Positions 24,801 through 36,437 of a stretch of DNA of 63,253 bases are shown piece by piece. Where the stretch lies: positions 1 to 63,253 of the forward strand of contig NOWV01000289.1 in NCBI GenBank assembly GCA_003344405.1, given 5' to 3'. Source of the DNA: Trichoplax sp. H2. Its lineage: Eukaryota > Placozoa > Uniplacotomia > Trichoplacea. The position numbers and the translations under genes were made by a program. The notes under the pieces are model-generated. The model saw only the letters and a list, made by a program, of their open reading frames with translations. It did no database searches and was not told the origin of the DNA. The first letter of the stretch is position 1; each line of letters opens with the position of its first letter.

Positions 24801-26592
24801 ACTGTAAGTTTTCATCGAGAATTAAAAGTGTATTTTTTAGGTCTTAGCTTATTTATTATTAAATTTAGGTATAACATTAAAGTTATGAAATAGTAACGTA
24901 TAATTTATTTCTTTCAATAGGGACATATCTAATAACTGCCTGTATGACATCAAAAATAGTGCCTTCAAAAAATTGAACAATCTGCACAGTCTGTAAGTCA
25001 AGCTTCCATTTCAAAAATTATGAATTCCATCGAACGAGTTTTTGATGCTGTTACTGCTATACTGTAGGCTTTAATTAATTATATGCTATTGATTTCATTT
25101 GTATTAGAAATTTAGGAAATAATCACCTCTCTATTATTCGCCATAATGCTTTCGAAGGATTGCTAAAGCTTTATGAATTGTGAGTGCATTATTGTATTAG
25201 ATATGCTAGAATTTTTAATGAAATTGAAATCGGATTATAAAGTACCCTAATCAAAATATCACTTCAATAAGATAGAAATATGTTGAGGACCAATGTTACA
25301 TGTGTGCACAAGGATGCATTTGTCAAAATGCCAAATTTAAAAACTCTGTAAGTATTAAAAATTAAATGTTCCTATACGCTATCTTTTAATTTATAGCTGA
25401 TAGTAAGGTAATTATTAAGTATAAATATTCCCAATTAATTATAATCTACTTAATATGTAGAATAAGTCATTCAGCTGCTGTATGTTGCAATCTTCCGACT
25501 CAAAAATCCTGTAAAGCTTATTCTGGCAGCTGCGAAAAAGTGAATCAAAAATGCCATAATAACATGCCAAAGCCGGCATTATGCCACGGCAGGTAATTTT
25601 TAGCATTTCTTCTTAGTATCAAATACAACTATCTATTCCGTACAGTTTTTAGCCTTAATCATATGAAGATCGTTATTATAATAATTGAAATAGAAGACTT
25701 TTGAATATTTATCTAAGTTGTCAATAGTAAATAATATACGTAACATCGTGTATGTATTCTAGCAATTAGTAAATATCTTAAATATTATTTTCTATTCTTG
25801 ACAATGCTAGTAATGTATCGGAAGACGTAATTTAGCCATAAATTAACCGATTAATCTTAAATTAGCAAGATTTACATCAGAATGGTACGACACACCCGAA
25901 TTAATAATTCAGTTCTGAGACCATAATAGTCTGTTAGCAGTTGCTAATATTTTAGATTGTTGATTAATGACTCATCTATACTTGAACCAATAAGTAAATA
26001 GACGACGTTGTAAACTAGTACGGTAAACGCCCAAGATGACCAACTTACTATTTTTAGCCCAAATCTTTAGCGAAAAAATTAATGACGACTGATAGACCTG
26101 ATAGTAATATTGTGCTACCAATAGTAACAGTTAAATATGTTTTTGTTTCATTTAGTCTCTCTTTTAAATGATGCAGATTTATTGCTATTTCCTATCAAAT
26201 ATTACCGTATACCAACTGAGAAAATTTGGATAGTTTCGATTTGAATAACGCAAATATATAAAACCCTTTATCGTTATATAGCTACTTCTCTCAATAAATG
26301 AATGAATGATTTATGACTTACTTTATTCCATAATTAGGCTAATTTGCGAATTTTATATATGTGATTGTTAATCTAAACCATATATCGAATGTGTATTTCT
26401 TATTTTAGACCTTTAAAAAGTTTTTCCAATGTCAGATCAACATCGGCCCCCATGGTATATACTGCAACGAACAAAATTCAAACAATCATCAAGATAGAAC
26501 AAACAAGTGGAGCTTGGTCAATCTTCGCTCGGTCTCAAGTTGACTTGATTATTTTATCGGTTCTTTCGTCTTATTTCCTGCATATGGTTTAA
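21880..26592 (+). CDS. LRR cell-surface protein with 16 LRRs and a likely GPI anchor
   Basis: Exons: 21880-21997 (N-terminal cap, CPNGCLC), 22297-22368, 22499-22570, 22742-22813, 22962-23033, 23145-23216, 23303-23371, 23563-23634, 23753-23824, 23909-23980, 24096-24167, 24312-24383, 24468-24539, 24732-24803, 24921-24992, 25108-25179, 25276-25347, 25461-25592 and 26409-26592. The 16 middle exons each encode one LRR; all are 72 bp except 23303-23371 (69 bp), and all join in phase 2. Exon 25461-25592 is a Cys-rich C-terminal cap starting ISHSAAVCCN. The last exon joins in frame and ends in a hydrophobic tail (VDLIILSVLSSYFLHMV) directly before the stop, preceded by small residues (TSGA), which resembles a GPI-attachment signal. 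About 527 residues are visible. The signal-peptide exon (phase 1) was not found nearby. Likely an adhesion or recognition protein at the cell surface; its ligand is unknown. Confidence 0.85.
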
Positions 26593-29500
26593 GTATCTTG
26601 AAGTCAAAGTCTGTGAAACCTTATCACTCACCACAATGGAATCTATTTCTGAAAATGCCTTAGTAAATCACCTTTTACATATAAGCTTTGCACATTGTAA
26701 CAATTCAAAAAATCATAAAAATAGAAAATGCAAATAAACGTCTATTGCTGTAATGTGATGGAAGAAAGTCGAAATCGGTTGGCCTATTGCCCCGAAACTA
26801 TTTTGTAAGTTTGGAACTTAACATCATCAAGCAAGCTTTCAATATTTCGCTTAGGTAATAGCAAAGAAAAAAATGATAGAGATGGGCCATTGCTGCGCAT
26901 TAATGAAAAATTATTAAAGGTCTTTCTACCCACTTCAGCGTGGCCAATCTTTGGTTGATGTTGCAGTTATAGTATTAAAAATAACTCTTACTATCGCATT
27001 ATAAATTTGGTACAGTCAAAGTTTTTACAATTGCACTTGAATTTGGCTAAGTACGATCTTTTAATAGACTTGTTAACTTTGTAATCAATTGGGTAGCGTA
27101 GAACTTCTTATAATGTCATAATTTACATTAAAGAATTCAATATCATTATATGTTTATGCTATCATCTACATGATGCTATAACATCAATTAGAATTATCGA
27201 GTATAGTGGCTAGACAGCTGAATATCTACAATTATGGTTTCGCCATCAGTTCAGTTATGTACAATATCCTCTCTTAGCTGACATTTCTAATTTCTAATTT
27301 ATATTAACACTTCATTCAGCAGCAATACGCAATAAAATAGATTCCTGCACCTTAAATGTTTCACCTTATTACATGCTAATCAAAATTCAGCTATCCTTTT
27401 AAAAATTAACAGAAAATTTGCAATTATATCTGTGTTAAATATTCGAAATTAATATTTGTATTAAATAACGAATACTTTAGTGCATTAATTGGACGCTGAT
27501 TTTTAGCTGCTATTGCACTTTAAACAATATACGCGTATTTCTTATTATTAATGTTTATTACACAATATTTTATTCAAGAAAATCTTCAAGTTGAACTTTT
27601 AAATTTCACTTCTAATTTATTATTTGATGTACGATAAATTTCTTACGATATGAATCGATATTTTCTGTACGATTATCGGATTATATTTACTACAAATAAA
27701 CTTATGGCAAGCATCACTATAAGCTTAAAATTTGCGTGGGAGTTATTGATAATATAGATCTCAAACACGGACTTAATGAAACTGATCCAATCAGTACCTA
27801 CAGAGGTCATCTAAGTATATATTTACTACCTGAAATTGTCTAAGTTATTTCGAATATTAACGTTATGCTATCAAGTTTATAAATTTAAAACTTGTGGCAT
27901 AGTGTCCAAAATTTATCATCTAGAGTGCATTGAAAACGAAAGCCACCAAAAGCTTATACGTTTCATAAATTGGTGCATTCCAGAGGCATACTATAATATG
28001 TGCGATTTTTGCTTGCAATACTAAAGCAAAGATATAAATAGTAGAATATGATCAAAGTCAATTTCAAAATTAATCTGCCTTTGTATCATAATATTTTACA
28101 GTTTAGGATTAGTTGAATACGTTATGAATATTCAAGCTTTGCATTTGATTACCTTATTGCTTTTACATAATAATAATGTAGAATTAAGAATGCTATATTT
28201 AGTATAGTATTGCTGATTACTGCAAATAAAAGATAGTCGAAAATAATTCATCTATGAGGAATCTAGTTAGAATTCTCGCTTATGAAAACTTTTTGCGAGC
28301 CTTATCAGTAAATAAGGTAATGAATCATTTCATACTCACAAGGTCTTACTCTCGTATGTTTCTATAAAGTAATTGTAGAGTTTTATCAAGATTGCTATAG
28401 ATCAAGAACTGAGTGTAGGTCAATCGTATAACATTTTTTATCCTAATACCTTCAAAGCTTAACTATATAAAAAAAGCAGTTCATTCATATTCTTTTAAAC
28501 GAAAAAGACTGTAATAGTCATCAAAGCAGCTTAGAAATGGATGTGTAGTTTACGATAATATTTTGTTTTGAACTGGTTAGAAGTATGAAGTACTACTTTA
28601 GGAATTGTTATTGATAGTATTATACTAAGTTTATTATGATATTATGACGATATAGTAATATATTACAAGTAAGTACCGAGAATATAGGAGTTTAACTGAA
28701 CTTACAATCTACGTAAACTTACGTCTAAAATTGTTTATGTGATGGAGAGTTTGATATTTCGAAGGACTGAGATTAATTGCCATTTACTATTAGTATACCA
28801 AAGGTTGTATAAAAGTTTTACTTTATTTTAAGTAGTTAAGTAAGTACAGTGAGATAGTTACGGTAGATCAGCGTGCAAGCTGTCGTGAGTAAGTTGTAAA
28901 GGAAAACTGGGAAACTAACAAATTCTGAGGTGGAAATTCGCGGTATTTATAGTTTTACAAATAGAGCACATGTAGAGAATAGGATTATAGAATTAGATAC
29001 AACATTTACCATAACAGATTACAACATAGCTGATAATTGTAGCAAACAGCGACTGTTGTAATATCAAAATAAAGTAGACTATATATGAATGTGAAGCTAG
29101 GGAACTGCAGATATGTCTAAATATAAGAGCAGTACAACATGTCTATATTTAGGAGTAGAATATAGTTACAGTATATTTTAAATACACCACAGTTTACTAC
29201 CTCGAATGTCTGTATTCGATAATTTAATCGTAATATCATATTCGTTATTGAAATATGTTGATAGTATAGTAAATATATCTATAAAGGCTGACAGAGTATA
29301 TTCTTAGGACTGTGATCAATAAATGTTCTTCAGGTTAAGGCTAAGTTGTGTGAGAGTTATATACCTTGCATATTGTGTGGAGCGAGCAAGTGTGTATCTA
29401 GCAAGAATTCCAATCACTATACTGTGGGCTAGGGAAGTAGTTCTGCGGATTGAAGTAAAGTTTATTGTAAGTACTAAGTTTTTTTTATTTTGCCACAAGC

Positions 29501-30761
29501 GTAGTTCTGGCAAAGGTCTAATTCGTCTAGATTCCAGGGCTATCGTAAATAAACTTCAGCTAGGGAAGCAAGTTCATGAAACTGATAGATTTATGGTAAG
29601 TGTTAAAATATAAATAAGAATTCCAATAATAGTCTATTTCTGACAAATTTGAAATGCAATTGTTGTTTTTCATCTCTTGTTTCTAGTTGATATAATACTT
29701 TCGTTACTAAGAATAAAATTGTGAGGATCTATGACTAGCTAGCTTCGAAAAATTTGCTAATATCGTAAGCGAAAGGAAAATAAGCTCTCATTTGGGCTAA
29801 TTATCGATCAAATTCTAAAGAATCATACACCAATCTAATCAATGAAACTTATTAAGCCTCATTATAGATTGTTTATGGGTCCAGTTATTTTAATTCGTGA
29901 TGACTTTATGACCATCTTTGCTAATTACTTGCCGTTGAGAGCATATTTACCCAATCCACGGTTCGTGCTGAACATTTAATAATTTAATAGATATTGATTT
30001 TTAACTTAATCTGCGTGTCCATTACTCTAAAGATAAAGCATGTCTTAAGCAGGCAGATTATCGATAGGATCTGCTGTACTTTATATATGTTAGATATACG
30101 CATAGCGTGTTCAGATAGCATGACATATAAGCTGTCTATAATTCGTATCGAATCATGTTCCAGTCTTACTTAAGTACTTAAATGTTGTTTAATATTCTAG
30201 TTTGGAATGCAATTTGAAAAATAAGTCTTTGTTTAAGCTTTTTACATGCAAATAAGAAGAACATACGTAAATTTTTAACCCTATTAGCTAACAATTTCGT
30301 TGCATTCTTGACAATGAAACCTAACGGATCTTGTTCAAATAACTTTACCTTAACCCAGTCTACCATATAGACAACGTCTGATTCCATTTGCAATTACTAT
30401 TTATACATTGGTTTAATATCGGGATTATTGGACCTTAAGATCATCGTATTACATATTCTCCATTGATTATTTTTAATTGCCACTGAATTCGTTTCTAGTG
30501 AATTATTAAGATTGAAAATTTAGTTTGCTGGATGGGATGACTCGTAAATGAGATTCTGTTTTTTCACGAAAGCAATTGTTCCATATCACAATCGGAGGAC
30601 TTGCGCAACAAACTAGCTTAATTATCATACCCACTTGTTACCCGATGATTTTGCATCTATTAGGGTAAATTTTTTTGACTATTTTCGTCCCTGATACGTA
30701 ATTAGACAGTAAGTTGCAGCATCACTCATAGTTTTGAAGCTTCTGTTGTGATCTTGAAGGA
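26593..30761. other. Intergenic, no supported gene
   Basis: AT-rich, about 4.2 kb. I searched it for a seven-transmembrane domain that would make the preceding gene an LGR receptor and saw none. An open stretch at 29323-29613 (+) has no recognisable domain, but it contains two similar segments, each with a CTAGGGAAG motif and a GTAAGT some 40 bp later, about 160 bp apart. This may be a local duplication. Confidence 0.4.
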
Positions 30762-30816
30762 ATGAAATTTATACCTGCAATTGAGATGTTACTCATATTT
30801 TTACTTCCGACAATAG
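30762..30816 (+). other. Orphan signal-peptide exon candidate
   Basis: ATG at 30762 opens MKFIPAIEMLLIFLLPTI followed by a donor site (ATA G|GTAATA). The structure parallels the first exon of the LRR gene at 10911: a short N-terminus, a hydrophobic core and a phase-1 donor. No LRR cap or other matching phase-1 acceptor exon could be recognised between here and 32367, so it may be a remnant, a first exon of something unrecognised, or coincidence. Confidence 0.3.
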
Positions 30817-31233
30817 GTAATAAGAATAAACATTCTTCTTTGAATCGATTATAATTATTAAAGTAGCCTGAATGCCAACTATAATCAATAATAATTTATT
30901 AGCCATTAGATGTATTTGTTCGTAACTACTTTTATCTTCATTAAGTATCTTCAGGAAACATTAGTCTCTGATTCATTGAAAGGCTTCAAAATTAATAGAG
31001 CGAACTAGGCTTTAAAATCAATTGTAGAAAAATATATAAATGCGGTATGCCGGATAACAAAGAGTTTCTTAAAATCACTGTTTAACGCAAAATGCAAAGT
31101 GTGCTAGTTTTAGCGTTAACTACTCACATAAGAAGTGTGTTCTGAATGGTGCAGATATTTTCTGCCTGCTAAATGGTTTAGGACCTGACTTCATGATCAT
31201 AAATTACGCAATCTTGTTGCTCAGCTTCTTTGT

Positions 31234-31930
31234 AACGCCATACTACTTTTACAATGGAGCAATCATTGCTTTATTTCAACTCTTATTTATTATCCATTTA
31301 CTACAGTTTACTTTCGTAGTAAGGCAAAGAGGATTTTCTGATCTCTCAATAATGTATTCTACATCAGGATGCGAAATCAACTAAATTTAATTAAGTCTCT
31401 GTCACGGTACGCCGTTACTAATTAAGTAACTGTAAATTAATGAATGCTTATGAATAGATAAGATAAGGTTATGTGCTATGTTTTAATGCGCTTGTAGCTG
31501 ATAATAGGATGGTAGAAATGAAATAAAAATAGAAGTTGTTAGCAGTTAATTTACTGTAGGTTTATAAGTTGTGTTAATCTCTAAAAATTGAGCTGTATAT
31601 AGACGAAGGTTAAGCGTCTTAACACCTGATAGCTTGTAGCTATCTAAGTCTGAGGATATCGACATGTATATTTAGTAATGGTATTATACTAATTAATGTA
31701 ACTTGTAAAGCATGAATTCTCACTCGTTAATATTGGAATTCACTNNNNNNNNNNNNNNNNNNNNAACGCCATACTACTTTTACAATGGAGCAATCATTGC
31801 TTTATTTCAACTCTTATTTATTATCCATTTACTACAGTTTACTTTCGTAGTAAGGCAAAGAGGATTTTCTGATCTCTCAATAATGTATTCTACATCAGGA
31901 TGCGAAATCAACTAAATTTAATTAAGTCTC
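31234..31930. repeat. Allelic duplication flanking a 20-N gap
   Basis: The 166-bp sequence 31234-31399 recurs at 31765-31930 with no difference that I can see. An LTR start (31400-31744) and 20 N (31745-31764) lie between the copies. The second copy runs on through the insertion point (AAGTCTC|GTTTAAG) while the first turns into TGTCACGG. The short open frame inside both copies is not evidence for a gene. Confidence 0.85.
31400..31744 (+). mobile_element. 5' part of an LTR insertion, cut by the gap
   Basis: The segment begins TGTCACGGTACG, identical over 12 bases to the start of the LTR at 13556, at the exact base where the duplicated flank diverges. The predicted target site is GTCTC. A TATA-like sequence, TATATAGA, lies at 31596-31603. 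Only 345 bp are present before the gap and no coding sequence is reached. Confidence 0.75.
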
Positions 31931-32366
31931 GTTTAAGACTTTCGTTAAAGTATTCACCTATCATTAGCATTAATTACAATGAATGAGGTCCATGTTGTTA
32001 TTCGGGCAAATTAAGATAATTAATTATGAAATATTTTCCTACATTATTATTTAAGAACTTCAATATAATCCCTATAATTATCGACCCGAGTTAAACTTTG
32101 AGTAACATTGCTGTGCGGATACTTTATACTTCTATAATTAAACGCTAAAACTCGAAGTCTAAAAACGTATCAATTTTTAGATGATTTCAAATTAAATTTC
32201 AAATCTTTTAATTAATTATCATTAAGCTTTATTAAGATTAGGTAATTATTGATCATAATTGGTGTAGGAATAGCAACATCGGTAAATTAGTCTTATTGCT
32301 AATATATCCTCTGCTCTAGCGATTGCTTATTCAATCTGGCACGACGTTACCTAGTAGAAAGCAGTA
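31931..32366. other. Upstream region of the first transposase-derived gene
   Basis: AT-rich sequence between the duplicated flank and the start codon at 32367. The promoter is presumably here, but no specific element was recognised. Confidence 0.4.
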
Positions 32367-35300
32367 ATGTCTCAAAATTTTACTGAAAGCATTGATAACT
32401 CAACATCCATATTCGACGATCAAGCTGAGACCTTGAATGATACAAAATTTGGCACTGCGGATAATGCTGCTAGTTCTTTACAGTCTGAAGATGATATTAA
32501 AGCTCAACAAAATTTTATTGAGCAGGATGAAGCTATTATAAAAGTAGAAAATACATCTATTGAATCCTCTACCGTTTTTGAGAGTAATTATAATGAAGTA
32601 AATTTTAACTCAGAAAGCAATCAATCTATGAAGAAGGAGATTAAAAAAGAGAACGAGGATGAATTGCAAGAAGATTTCAATAATTATTTTGATCAATCGA
32701 ACGAAAATGGCGACTTTATCGAGGATAATAATAAATTCTTGGATATGGAACAAAACTCAAAATCTGAACATTCCAAACTAACTGGCGCGGAACAAGTTTG
32801 CCAGCATGGCGTACATTTTAGTTGTCAGGATTGCAAATTACAGAAGCAAAGAGCGCTTACACGAAATAGAGTTCGATTACATCGAATGAGAAAACGACAA
32901 AAACAATATTTACAAAGTTTAATGTAAGTAAATTTCAGTAAAGCCCTAATAACATTTTCTTTGAACCAACAGAAGGCCAAGCTCTAGTGACAATCATATC
33001 ATGATGAAGAATAACCCCTGATAAATTAAAATAACTCTTAATATACTTTCTAGGGACGATAATGAGCAAATACCATATGCTTCTAGATGTGCGAATGGAG
33101 CTATCAGTAGAAGTCGTGGATACGCTATATCGACAAATAATCGTAAGAGTGAGAATATAATATTTTACTGGAATCTTTGATATTATCCGACAGTCATAAC
33201 AGTTATTAAAAATTGAATGCTAATAATTTTGATACATTTAATATTAGGAGTTGAAGATCGTAAATATCAATTAGCTAATTCGTCCGTTGAAAAAGCAAAT
33301 CAAGGCTACTATGTCGAACCCTCCAAAATTCCTAATAGTAATTTGCTACTCCACTCCTTACAGGTCTCAGGTCATAAAGAGCATTCTAACTGTAATACAT
33401 CGATTTACTATCCATCATCTTCTAATAATGTATCGGCTGAGGCAATGATTTACTCAGAAAAGGAAGATCAGAATAATCCCTTTTGCTCCAAATGTTTAAG
33501 AAAATATGATAAAAATAGGAATTTGGCTTCCTCATTCTGCCCACACACGCAGCCAATGCGTGGTAGGGCACGTAATTTTGGTCTTTTAAATTCTACAAGG
33601 TTAGCTAGCGAGAGGATATCGTTGTGGATGTGTTTAAAACATTTACTGAAATATTTTTTATTTTTTTGATCGTTGTTATCATCAACTATAAAAATTCACA
33701 TTCAGTAAGAATTTATACGACAAATCTGTTGCACCAAACACAAATGAACACCACCATCTAAATAAAGACAGAGTAGATCACCAGGGCGATTATGGTAAGT
33801 GAGCAAGTTAGTCTACGTATTTCCTGTTGATGCTTTTGTAGTTTTAAAGCGCTATTAAAAGCTGGCCTATCGATTAACTAGGGAATTTTGATCTTAATAA
33901 TGTTATAGCTAAAACAGCTTATGGAGATGACCAAGAAATGGACAATTTTCACTGCATTGCAGATGCAGCTGGTGATAATTTTTTAAATGATACCGCCTGT
34001 TATGATTGTTCACATAGTGCGAATAAGATTACTGATGTTATAGATTATATAGATAAAATGACTACAGACAGTAAAACTTCTCTAGTCAAGAAAAAACACT
34101 ATTGCGGAATAGGTAAAGAATGTATTGTCTATGTCTGTAGTCGTGGAAAATGCCGAGGGAGTTTGCAAAATGCAAACATTGCAAATTACTGTCCATATGG
34201 TATAAAATTAATCAATAACTTTTCTTGCGGAAATTCGTATCGAGTTAAAGTATTCGGACAGCATAATCATAAGGTACAGGAAAAAGATATTCTTTCCGCC
34301 AATCAAAAGCTACATGGGAAAGTTAAAAAATGGATAACGGCTTGCCTTCTTAGTGGAATGAGTATAAAGCGTATATTTAAAGCTAGCATAGATCAAGAAA
34401 ACATTCTCAGTATTGGTCGTATTCCTATCTGTAACGTAGCACTAAAAGGACTTGATGCAGCATCAGCATGGCACCCGTCCATCAACCAAATTGCAAAGGT
34501 TAAAAAGATGGTCAAGAAATCTCGAAATAGCTATGTCAAGCTTAAATTGAATATTCCAAAAATGCTTGACAAATATCGTGATCAAGTTCTGTATATCAGT
34601 ACTTTTGAAGATACCGAATCCATTAACTTATATCTATCTATGGCTAATAAAGGCTTATCAATTTGCAATGCGGATTCATTTAGTCCAATTAAAGTGCCTA
34701 ATAATTTGTTTCTTTGCGTATTGCAAACAGAATATATGCGGGCCCGCATGCTAAGCATACAAAATTTGCGTTCAGGCAAATCAGTCTTACACTATTCAGG
34801 CACCAAAAAATTAAATGCTTGTGGACTAGTATTAGGTGCCTTTCTCTATAGATGTCATGCTAAATTAGGTGAAATCGTGGCATATGTTATTTTATCCGAT
34901 CATAGTGTAGAGTTGTTAGGTACTGCTTTATCGAAATTGATTTTGGTAGGACTAAAACCAGATATTGGAATAACCAATAAATGTAATAGTATGATATGTG
35001 CCTTTGAGTGCCTTTTTGGTCCGTCGTTTCCAGTTTTTATAGATCGCAGCTCTATTTTGGATCAATGGAAGAGATGGTTAGCATCATCTAGGCATCATCC
35101 TCCTAATTGCTTCCCTAGTCCAGCAGATCAATGTTTTATACTAGACAAGATTAGAATACTAGCTACTACTACGGAAGTGGAAAACTTTGCCATAGAAAAA
35201 CGGATATTACTCCGATATTGCAAGAAAAAAGGCCTTGATCACGTAAATCATCATTATAGCAACAAATATGGCTTATCATTAGAACAAGCACTCAAAAGTT

Positions 35301-35539
35301 ATAATGATCAAAATATTCAACGGAAAATCCCCCTCTATGATTGTTGCGAAAAATTTTGGTGCTTGGTTTATCAAAAAAGTGACTCGGAATTAATATCATC
35401 AGAGAGCTTAAGCGCTATTGGCAGAAGACATTTTGAAGAATTATATCATCATATTGACATGAAGAAAGGCAGAAATGTTCAAAAGTTTATTTATCAAGTG
35501 TTTGATATTATGAAATTACAGTGCCATGCAGCCAAGTAA
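32367..35539 (+). CDS. WRKY/GCM1-type zinc finger protein with degenerate MULE transposase core (copy A)
   Basis: Five-exon model: 32367-32923, 33054-33142, 33248-33599, 33706-33794 and 33909-35539 (phases 2,1,2,1), giving 905 residues in one frame. Exon 1 encodes a long acidic, Asn/Ser-rich region, then a Cys cluster (CQHGVHFSCQDC) and a basic stretch (RLHRMRKRQKQ). Exon 3 has a CxxC...CPH motif. The last exon holds a finger at about residues 425-485 with C457 and H481/H483 (GQHNH), typical of WRKY/GCM1 or FLYWCH-like fingers. A MULE-type region follows: FLCVLQTEYM, VLHYSGTKKLN (about 655), PDIGITNKCN (about 716) and DQWKRWL. Family members have Asp at the first two catalytic positions; here the aligned residues look like Tyr/Ser and Asn, so cleavage activity is probably lost. 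No SWIM finger is visible. Likely a nuclear DNA-binding protein, domesticated. Confidence 0.75.
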
Positions 35540-36437
35540 ATTTATTGACAGTATTTATAAAGTACCATATTACATATGCACTTATTCGTCTTTGCTAAAG
35601 GATATCCATTTACGAATAAATGCGATTATACTTAATTTAATCTGTCTAAATGTCTACGTAATGGTAGCATTTGGGTTTTACATGAGAGACATAGTTTACC
35701 AAATTGGATTTGTTATCTTTAGAATAAGCGAAAAAAGCGAATTGATAGTTTACTTTAGCCAATATATTATATGAGTTTAACACTAGCATATTAATAATTA
35801 ATGACTCTGGGACAGTATTTTGGAATAAATGACAAATGTGAAAATTGAAGGTAAAAATAGTATTTCATTGTCTAGCTTTTCTAATGCAATCGTTGGTGTT
35901 AATGCTTTAAATAATAATACGATAAAGAAATGGAAATTGGAAGAGAAAAACGGTGCATACGATGATAAACTAAGATACTATAACTTATACTACAATATAT
36001 TCCAAAATGTGTCGGTAGAGTTAAGTGAAATAATATTGACATAACAAGCCAAAGACATATTCCAGTATGAATAAGAATAGCATGTGCACTAATAGTCTGC
36101 ATATTAAAGTTCAACTAAGCTAGAGCTTCTAATGCCTGCGCATACCATTACTTCATTTACGTTAACTATTTGGAATGGTAAATTGATTAAAATTGCAAAG
36201 CGACAAGAGAAACTATAGGACTCGAAGCGATAGCACTTGAAATATCATAGTAACATTAGCAGAGATCGGAAAACCACAGTACCTGCAAGATCGATTTCAA
36301 GTAACCCCTACTCCTTAATACGAATCTGTTTAGAAATTATTCAAGATTTAGAATATTGATCAAAATATCGATGAATTGCTGCGAACTAATCATGATACAG
36401 TATATTCCTCGATCGACTATTTTCTGTACTTACACTG
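35540..36437. other. Spacer between the tandem paralogues
   Basis: About 0.9 kb, AT-rich. The open stretches at 35526-35774 and 35829-36044 have no recognisable domain. It presumably contains the terminator of copy A and the promoter of copy B. Confidence 0.45.

Noticed and set aside
25593-30761. A seven-transmembrane domain completing an LGR-type receptor after the LRR array
   Set aside because: No long or exon-sized series of hydrophobic helices was seen on the plus strand, and the next in-frame exon (26409-26592) ends in a stop after a GPI-like tail.
31193-31915. Hydrophobic open frame present twice (31193-31384 and 31765-31915)
   Set aside because: It exists twice only because the haplotype flank is duplicated around the gap. 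It has no domain and no splice context.
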